Below, piece by piece: positions 1-5,067 of a DNA stretch of 5,067 nt (position 1 is its first letter; each line of letters begins with the position of its first letter). Location: the NCBI GenBank assembly GCA_038228485.1, contig JBBRPG010000223.1, positions 1 through 5,067 of the forward strand, read 5' to 3'. Source of the DNA: DATARH01 sp038228485. Its GTDB lineage: Bacteria; Pseudomonadota; Alphaproteobacteria; ATCC43930; CGMCC-115725. Under the pieces are notes generated by a model. The model was not told the origin of the DNA and searched no databases. It was given only the letters and a program-made list of their open reading frames with translations. Made by a program: the position numbers and the translations under genes.

Positions 1-367
1 CATCCGCGGCGGCGAGGGCGATCTCGGCCCGCATGCTGCGCTCGCGCCAGCCGCGCGCGAGACGCAGCGCCGATTGCCACATCGCGTCGGCAGTGCCGCC
101 GAGCCGGCCCAGGCGCCGCGTCGCCGCGGCTTCGGAGCCGGGGTCGGCTTGGGGCCCGAGCGCGTCGACCGCCTGTTGCACCGCCGACAGCGACAGCAAA
201 AACGGAGCGATGAACACCGCCAGCAAAATCAAGATCGCCGCGCCGGCGGTCAGCGCTGCCGGGAGGTCGAGGCGGCCGGTGATCCACAGACCGGCGAGCA
301 CTGCGGCACTGGGCATCGCCAGGCCGAACGCCAACATCGGCACCCGGCGCAGACCGCGCAGGTTCAT
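1..367 (-). CDS. Two-TM membrane protein, N-terminal part (possible sensor histidine kinase), cut by window edge
   Basis: Reading the minus strand from ATG at 367 gives 122 open codons to the left edge with no stop. The protein starts MNLRGLRRVPMLAFGL. Two hydrophobic segments are clear, about residues 10-31 and 35-63, separated by a short polar turn (TGRLD). After them comes a soluble, Ala/Arg-rich, probably helical stretch (GRLGGTADAMWQSALRLARGWRERS) with the look of a linker or signalling helix leading into a kinase core. This layout (short N-terminus, TM hairpin, amphipathic helices) fits the N-terminus of a small sensor histidine kinase, but no H-box or ATPase motif lies in the window, so the function is inferred. 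The start is supported by an in-frame stop at 488-490 and by the lack of another ATG, GTG or TTG between them. The Shine-Dalgarno match is weak (AAGG, 11 bases upstream). Another two-TM membrane protein is possible. Confidence 0.5.
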   Translation of the reverse strand, partial: MNLRGLRRVPMLAFGLAMPSAAVLAGLWITGRLDLPAALTAGAAILILLAVFIAPFLLSLSAVQQAVDALGPQADPGSEAAATRRLGRLGGTADAMWQSALRLARGWRERSMRAEIALAAAD

Positions 368-387
368 GATTTTGATGGCCTTGGCCG

Positions 388-440
388 CCCCCGGACGGCC
401 GGCCCTTGCGGGCCGTTCCGGGGGTGGCTCGGCCAGCCAC
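388..440. repeat. Two tandem GC-rich inverted repeats
   Basis: Two hairpins sit side by side between the malic enzyme stop and the upstream-facing membrane-protein start. The first has perfect 8-base outer arms (CCCCCGGA at 388-395, TCCGGGGG at 417-424) and a 5-bp inner stem (GGCCC 401-405, GGGCC 410-414, loop TTGC). The second has 6-base arms (GTGGCT 424-429, AGCCAC 435-440) with a 5-base loop. Neither is followed by a T-run on either strand, so they are not canonical intrinsic terminators. They may be a dispersed intergenic repeat, or may act in termination or mRNA end-stabilisation of the malic enzyme transcript. Confidence 0.5.
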
Positions 441-479
441 GTCTTTCTTTCGGCGGCGGTGCACGGTTGAAGACGTGGA

Positions 480-500
480 CCCCCGGGTCAAGCCCGGGGG
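480..500. repeat. Alphaproteobacterial-type dispersed palindrome (CCCCCGGGTCAAGCCCGGGGG)
   Basis: A perfect inverted repeat with 8-base arms (480-487 and 493-500) surrounds a 5-base loop, TCAAG. This core, often flanked by GTGGA, is familiar as a dispersed intergenic palindrome in many alphaproteobacterial genomes. In translation it gives the recurring peptide DPRVKPG, seen here on the plus strand. A T6 run at 508-513 follows on the plus strand after 7 bases, but no plus-strand gene precedes it, so a terminator role there is doubtful. On the minus strand it lies 51 bases beyond the malic enzyme stop and has no U-tract. Confidence 0.6.
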
Positions 501-551
501 CGGGCAATTTTTTGGGGCGCGCCGGCCTGATGTGATCCGCCCGCGGCTTTG

Positions 552-2819
<2,268 letters not shown>

Positions 2820-2865
2820 TCGCCCCAGCGCTCCTCGAACCTGTTTTCTTTATTCGGAGCTTCCG

Positions 2866-2895
2866 AGCATAGGCGCGCGCGCCTGCCGCCGTCAA
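2866..2895 (-). promoter_or_regulatory. Probable promoter of the malic enzyme gene
   Basis: On the minus strand a -35-like TTGACG (2890-2895) and a -10-like TATGCT (2866-2871) are 18 bases apart. This would start transcription near 2859 and give a leader of about 40 bases ending in the GAGGAG ribosome site. The match is 5/6 and 4/6 to sigma-70 consensus. It suggests the malic enzyme can be transcribed separately from the methyltransferase gene upstream. Confidence 0.45.
2871..2884. promoter_or_regulatory. 14-bp perfect palindrome in the malic enzyme promoter spacer
   Basis: AGGCGCGCGCGCCT is its own reverse complement and lies between the proposed -35 and -10 elements, a classic place for a repressor operator. 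It could also be simple GC alternation, or a hairpin at the end of the methyltransferase transcript; no U-run follows it on the minus strand. Confidence 0.35.
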
Positions 2896-2918
2896 AGCCG
2901 GGCGATGTCTACAGCTGA

Positions 2919-3782
2919 TCAGCGCTTCGCCAGTACCGCGTACATATTGTCGCTGGTCGGCAACCGGTCGGTCGGGCCGAACCGCGCCCGGTAGCCGCAT
3001 TCCGCTGCCATGCGGGCGAGGCTCGCCGGGGTGAAGTAGTTGAGGTGGTCGGGATAGCGGAACCCGCACCATTTGCGCCCGGTGACAAGGCGGTTGAGCG
3101 AGGCGTAGTTCGGCACTTTGATCAGCGCCACCCCGCCCGGCGCCAGGGTGCGGTGCAGCTCGATAAGTACCGCACGCGGGTGCAGCTCGTGCTCGAGATA
3201 GGAGCGCAGGGTCGCGGCGGTGAAGAAGCCGGCGGCAAAGCTCTTCAGCCCCTCCAAGGACGGCGCGTTGACCGCGCGGCCGCCGCGGGCGGAAAAATGC
3301 CGGTCGGCCGCGGCCGCCGCCTCGCTGGAAATCTCGATGCCGTAGGGCACATAGGCGTCGGCGAGGCCGTCGAGCTGGGTCCCGGTGCCGCAGCCGAGAT
3401 CGACGACATTGCCCGGCGCGGCATGGCGGGCGACGAGGCCGGGCATCTTTTTGCGCGGCAGCAGACGCATGCGCGCCCGGGTCAGCTTGCTGAGGCGATG
3501 CGAGGTCGGGCGCAGCTGGACGCGGCGCTCGACCTCGGCGACGGTTGTCTTCTCCCAGGCCATCGCCGCGAACAGCGCCGCGTAGTCGGGCGCACGGTCG
3601 AGATAGGCGAAGCCGCAGGCACGGCACTCGCACAGCCGCCAGATACCCTCGCCATAGCCCGCCCGCGGTGAGGCATCCTGGCCGCCGCATAACGGGCAGG
3701 CCCGCGCCACCACCCGCACCACGCCATAACGGCCGGTGTCGTAGAGTTCGTCGGAGCGTGTAGTTGGCGGGCTATTGCTCAT
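2919..3782 (-). CDS. Class I SAM-dependent methyltransferase with N-terminal zinc-binding motif
   Basis: From the ATG at 3782 the protein has 287 residues. The N-terminus holds two Cys pairs, CPLC (29-32) and CRAC (53-56), a probable structural zinc site often found ahead of this type of methyltransferase domain. The SAM-binding glycine motif VVDLGCGTGTQL is at 127-138, the acidic end of strand 2 at YGIEIS (147-152), and the post-catalytic motif LHRTLAPGGVALIKVPN at 209-225, followed by YPDHLNYFTPASL (243-255), which is typical of Methyltransf_23-type enzymes. Such enzymes often modify polysaccharide or lipid precursors, but the substrate cannot be told here and no glycan genes are visible. 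An in-frame ATG at 3821 (adding MIEYHIVCDVISI before M1) and one at 3968 also exist. The 3968 start would run through the toxin gene and is rejected; 3821 would place the palindrome inside the gene. Both nearer starts lack a strong Shine-Dalgarno site. Confidence 0.85.
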   Translation of the reverse strand: MSNSPPTTRSDELYDTGRYGVVRVVARACPLCGGQDASPRAGYGEGIWRLCECRACGFAYLDRAPDYAALFAAMAWEKTTVAEVERRVQLRPTSHRLSKLTRARMRLLPRKKMPGLVARHAAPGNVVDLGCGTGTQLDGLADAYVPYGIEISSEAAAAADRHFSARGGRAVNAPSLEGLKSFAAGFFTAATLRSYLEHELHPRAVLIELHRTLAPGGVALIKVPNYASLNRLVTGRKWCGFRYPDHLNYFTPASLARMAAECGYRARFGPTDRLPTSDNMYAVLAKR

Positions 3783-3805
3783 AATGGAAATGACATCACA
3801 TACGA

Positions 3806-3822
3806 TATGATATTCTATCATA
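3806..3822. promoter_or_regulatory. 17-bp perfect palindrome, candidate operator of the toxin-antitoxin pair
   Basis: TATGATA-TTC-TATCATA has perfect 7-base arms around a 3-base spacer and ends one base before the toxin ATG, in an AT-rich island amid GC-rich DNA. A second, overlapping inverted repeat, CATA-CGA-TATG, lies at 3799-3809. Palindromes at this position are the usual binding sites for a dimeric ribbon-helix-helix antitoxin that represses its own operon. Its arms also resemble -10 hexamers on both strands (TATGAT; TATCAT), so binding could silence both divergent transcripts. Confidence 0.6.
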
Positions 3823-3846
3823 AATGAGGTACGTGCTTGACACCAA
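3817..3846 (-). promoter_or_regulatory. Possible promoter of the methyltransferase gene
   Basis: On the minus strand TTGGTG (3841-3846) and TATGAT (3817-3822) are 18 bases apart. Transcription would start near 3809, about 27 bases ahead of the ATG at 3782. The -10 matches 5/6 and the -35 is weak. The -10 lies inside the palindrome and the -35 inside the toxin coding region. Confidence 0.3.
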
Positions 3847-4246
3847 TGTCGTGGTCGCGGCCATGCGCAGTCCGGCCGGCGCATCGGCCGCGTTGCTGGT
3901 GGCGGCGCGCCGCTCGGAATTGACCATGCTTGCCAATGTTGCGCTTGCCGTCGAGTACGAGGCGACATGTCGGCTTGCCGAGCATCGTCTCGCCGCCAGG
4001 CTCGATCTGGACGAAGTCAGCATCTTTATCGATGCCGTACTGGCGATGGTTGAGCCCGTCGAGACCCATTTCATGTGGCGGCCGCAATTGCGCGATCCGG
4101 CTGATGAAATGGTGCTCGAAGCGGCCGTCAACGGACAGGCCGCAGCGATTGTGACCTTCAATCGGCGGGACTTTGGCGCGGCGCCGGCGCGGTTCGGTGT
4201 CGAGCTGCTAACTCCCGCCGAGGCGCTTAGGAGGATTAGGACGTGA
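3824..4246 (+). CDS. PIN-domain toxin of a type II toxin-antitoxin pair (COG1569-like)
   Basis: The 140-residue protein is a PIN-fold ribonuclease of the 'putative toxin-antitoxin system toxin component, PIN family' type (VapC-like). Such toxins cut RNA with a Mg2+ or Mn2+ site built from conserved acids. The first acid is in the strand-1 motif VLDTNVVV (D6, with T7 and N8). Further candidates are E44 or E46 (AVEYEA), D91 or D94 (RDPADEMVLEAA), and D116 in TFNRRDFG. The full set of acids is kept, so the enzyme looks intact. The C-terminus ends LLTPAEALRRIRT, usual for the family. The toxin comes before the antitoxin, the reverse of classical vapBC order, and overlaps it by 4 bases. No Shine-Dalgarno site precedes the ATG; the palindrome ends one base before it, so the mRNA may be leaderless or nearly so. 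The exact RNA target is unknown. Confidence 0.88.
   Translation: MRYVLDTNVVVAAMRSPAGASAALLVAARRSELTMLANVALAVEYEATCRLAEHRLAARLDLDEVSIFIDAVLAMVEPVETHFMWRPQLRDPADEMVLEAAVNGQAAAIVTFNRRDFGAAPARFGVELLTPAEALRRIRT
4229..4234 (+). promoter_or_regulatory. Consensus ribosome binding site of the antitoxin gene
   Basis: AGGAGG, a perfect Shine-Dalgarno sequence, lies 8 bases before the GTG at 4243 and inside the end of the toxin gene. It fixes the antitoxin start as GTG and contrasts with the missing site before the toxin, so antitoxin translation from the shared mRNA should be favoured. Confidence 0.85.
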
Positions 4247-4491
4247 AGAACCAAAGCACCTATCCGCTCCGCCTGCCGCGCTCGGTCAAGGCCGAGGTTG
4301 AGCGCCGCGCCAAGCAGGATGGGATCAGCGTCAACCAGTTCGTCGCCACCGCGGTCTCCGAAAAACTGGCTGCGATGAGCACCGCTGCATTCTTTGCCGA
4401 GCGTCGCGCCCGAGCGGATTTCGCCGCATTCGACCGAATTTTGCAGCGGCAGGGCGGCGAGCCGCCGGGGTACGACGATGCGGTTGACTGA
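4243..4491 (+). CDS. Ribbon-helix-helix antitoxin of the PIN toxin (HicB/CopG-like)
   Basis: The 82-residue protein starts with GTG overlapping the toxin stop as GTGA, a sign of translational coupling. The N-terminal half has the ribbon-helix-helix pattern: a beta strand with alternating residues (STYPLRLPRSV, residues 5-15), helix A (KAEVERRAKQDG), then ISVNQFVATAVSEKLAAM as turn and helix B, ending near residue 45. This fold dimerises and binds DNA through the strand. The C-terminal half (AFFAERRARADFAAFDRILQ, then a PPGYDD tail) is charged and helical and is the expected toxin-binding part that blocks the PIN active site. It most likely represses its own operon through the palindrome at 3806-3822. 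Proteins of this type are often labelled HicB-family antitoxin, although the partner here is a PIN toxin and not HicA. Confidence 0.85.
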   Translation: MKNQSTYPLRLPRSVKAEVERRAKQDGISVNQFVATAVSEKLAAMSTAAFFAERRARADFAAFDRILQRQGGEPPGYDDAVD

Positions 4492-4506
4492 GCACTATCC
4501 GGCTTC

Positions 4507-4534
4507 TTGACAGCAAAAGACCGGTCAGTATATT
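4507..4534 (+). promoter_or_regulatory. Strong sigma-70 promoter of rplU
   Basis: TTGACA (4507-4512, 6/6) and TATATT (4529-4534, 5/6) are separated by 16 bases. Transcription should start near 4541, leaving a leader of about 77 bases before rplU. The promoter begins 15 bases after the antitoxin stop, so rplU does not depend on the toxin-antitoxin transcript. Confidence 0.8.
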
Positions 4535-4543
4535 CCCCGCTCC

Positions 4544-4564
4544 CGGACGGGCGCGGCCCGTCCG
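4544..4564 (+). promoter_or_regulatory. Hairpin at the start of the rplU leader (attenuator or terminator candidate)
   Basis: CGGACGGG (4544-4551) pairs perfectly with CCCGTCCG (4557-4564); an extra C-G pair inside leaves a 3-base loop. It begins within a few bases of the expected rplU start site and is followed by TCGTGTTTT, a weak T-rich tail. It may stop toxin-antitoxin readthrough, attenuate rplU, or protect the 5' end. A second stem, CGCGCC (4574-4579) with GGCGCG (4590-4595), follows in the same leader. Confidence 0.55.
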
Positions 4565-4617
4565 TCGTGTTTTCGCGCCGGCATGACCAGGCGCGCCAAA
4601 CTCAGCGGCGGTTTCAG

Positions 4618-4932
4618 ATGTTCGCAGTGATCCGCACCGGCGGCAAGCAGTACAAGGTCGCCCCCGACGACGTGATCGCGGTCGAAAAACTCGCCGGCGA
4701 GCCGGGCGCGACGATCGAATTGAGCGAAGTGCTGATGGTCGGCGACGGCGCCACCGTGTCGACGGGCGCGCCGCTGATCGCGGGCGCCTCGGTCAGCGCT
4801 ACCCTGGTCGAGCAGCGCCGCGCCGACAAGATCATCGTCTTCAAGAAAAAGCGGCGGCATAATTACCGGCGCAAGAACGGCCATCGCCAGTATCAAACCG
4901 TGCTGCGGATCACCGATATCCACGGGGCTTGA
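4618..4932 (+). CDS. rplU: 50S ribosomal protein L21
   Basis: The protein is L21, a 23S rRNA-binding protein of the large ribosomal subunit. The 104-residue length matches the family (about 103). It begins MFAVIRTGGKQYKV, the hallmark N-terminus, and ends with the L21 signature region KIIVFKKKRRHNYRRKNGHRQ (71-91), rich in basic residues for rRNA contact, followed by QTVLRITDIHGA. The ATG at 4618 is chosen because homology starts exactly there; in-frame codons upstream read through the promoter and leader hairpins. No clear Shine-Dalgarno site is present (GCGGCGG is the nearest purine-rich run). Usually rpmA (L27), and often obgE, follow in the same operon; here an IS110-family transposase start follows within 90 bases, so any link to rpmA is interrupted or moved. 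Confidence 0.97.
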   Translation: MFAVIRTGGKQYKVAPDDVIAVEKLAGEPGATIELSEVLMVGDGATVSTGAPLIAGASVSATLVEQRRADKIIVFKKKRRHNYRRKNGHRQYQTVLRITDIHGA

Positions 4933-4938
4933 TGGGGT

Positions 4939-5019
4939 GGACGGCCCCCGACCCGACGGCATCGCGATGTGCCAGGGTGGCGACCGTCAATCGCACCACC
5001 TCGAGGGCAGGAGCCGTCC
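4939..5019 (+). other. Structured noncoding left-end region of the IS110-family element
   Basis: The 81 bases can fold: the outer arms GGACGGC and GCCGTCC pair, the 10-base palindrome CATCGCGATG sits at 4960-4969, and an 8-bp stem forms from GGTGGCGA (4976-4983) with TCGC (4991-4994) and CACC (4997-5000), with a 2-base bulge and a 7-base loop. IS110-family elements encode a guide (bridge or seeker) RNA in a noncoding end, on the left in the IS110 subgroup and on the right in IS1111. Whether this left end makes such an RNA is not shown; it may hold only recombination sites. Confidence 0.35.
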
Positions 5020-5020
5020 C

Positions 5021-5067
5021 ATGCAGATTATCACCGTCGGTCTGGATATCGCGAAGAACGTCTTTCA
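5021..5067 (+). CDS. IS110-family transposase, N-terminal 15 codons
   Basis: The visible protein is MQIITVGLDIAKNVF, followed by a partial codon beginning CA. G-L/I-D-I/L-A-K-N-V-F-Q is the opening of the RuvC-like DEDD domain of IS110/IS1111 transposases (COG3547), and D9 would be the first catalytic aspartate. These recombinases move a circular intermediate guided by an RNA and usually leave no long target duplication. The ATG has a good ribosome site, AGGAG (5009-5013), 7 bases upstream. Nothing can be said about whether the gene is intact, since only the first few residues are present. Confidence 0.8.
   Translation, partial: MQIITVGLDIAKNVF

Larger units (their letters stand above)
4933..5067 (+). 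mobile_element. Left end of an IS110-family element (IS1111-like), cut by window edge
   Basis: Directly after the rplU stop comes a noncoding stretch of about 88 bases and then an IS110-type transposase start. The exact left boundary cannot be set without the other end or an empty site, so 4933 is the leftmost possible limit. A 7-base inverted pair, GGACGGC (4939-4945) and GCCGTCC (5013-5019), brackets the noncoding part. Short noncoding left ends are usual in the IS1111 subgroup. Confidence 0.65.

Noticed and set aside
480..513. Intrinsic terminator on the plus strand (hairpin 480-500 with T6 at 508-513)
   Set aside because: Seven bases separate stem and T-run and no plus-strand gene lies to its left; the hairpin is better explained as a dispersed repeat.
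3837..3842. A perfect TTGACA on the plus strand inside the toxin gene
   Set aside because: It encodes part of the conserved LDTN motif and no -10-like hexamer lies at proper spacing downstream.
3783..3968. Longer methyltransferase starting at ATG 3968
   Set aside because: The extra 62 residues would be antisense to the toxin gene, are Pro/Arg/Trp-rich and run through the palindrome; the domain needs only the part from 3782.
3796..4254. A 152-residue minus-strand frame opposite the toxin
   Set aside because: It is Ser/Ala/Thr-rich, lacks motifs, and mirrors a well-supported PIN toxin.
4507..4617. N-terminal extension of L21 from the TTG at 4507
   Set aside because: That TTG is the -35 element TTGACA, the added residues encode the leader hairpins, and L21 always begins near MFAVIRTGGKQY.
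4583..4630. A 15-codon upstream frame (MTRRAKLSGGFRCSQ) overlapping the rplU start
   Set aside because: There is no ribosome site before it and no composition suggesting an attenuation peptide; such short frames are expected by chance.

Overview
This 5,067-base window is very GC-rich and looks like chromosomal DNA of an alphaproteobacterium. The signs are the high-GC codon use, a dispersed alphaproteobacterial-type palindrome (CCCCGGGTCAAGCCCGGGG core), and a malic enzyme fused to a phosphotransacetylase-like domain of the kind found in rhizobia and their relatives. The order or genus cannot be fixed from the sequence.

Left part (minus strand). The first 367 bases hold the 5' end of a gene running off the left edge. 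It encodes a protein with two N-terminal membrane segments and a cytoplasmic helical stretch, possibly the start of a sensor histidine kinase. Between it and the next gene lie three tandem GC-rich inverted repeats (388-500). Next comes a complete malic enzyme with a C-terminal phosphotransacetylase-like domain (552-2819), with a plausible promoter of its own whose spacer holds a 14-bp perfect palindrome. A class I SAM-dependent methyltransferase with an N-terminal Cys4 zinc-binding motif follows (2919-3782), on the same strand but separated by 97 bases.

Middle (divergent). The methyltransferase start codon lies only 41 bases from the start of a plus-strand toxin-antitoxin pair: a PIN-domain toxin first (3824-4246), then a ribbon-helix-helix antitoxin (4243-4491). 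The antitoxin overlaps the toxin by GTGA and has a perfect AGGAGG site. A 17-bp perfect palindrome, one base before the toxin start, fills the shared control region and is the best candidate operator.

Right part (plus strand). A near-consensus sigma-70 promoter starts 15 bases after the antitoxin stop codon and drives rplU (ribosomal protein L21, 4618-4932) through a leader with two hairpins. rpmA (L27), which normally follows rplU, is not the next gene. Instead the sequence becomes the left end of an IS110-family element, probably of the IS1111 type. A structured noncoding stretch of about 88 bases is followed by the first 15 codons of a DEDD transposase, cut by the window edge.

How it fits together. 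The window carries housekeeping genes (C4-acid to pyruvate metabolism and ribosome assembly) with accessory DNA set between and behind them. The most interesting items are the IS110-type end just behind rplU, the compact TA control region shared with a methyltransferase, and the structured rplU leader. No clearly new multi-gene system is visible.
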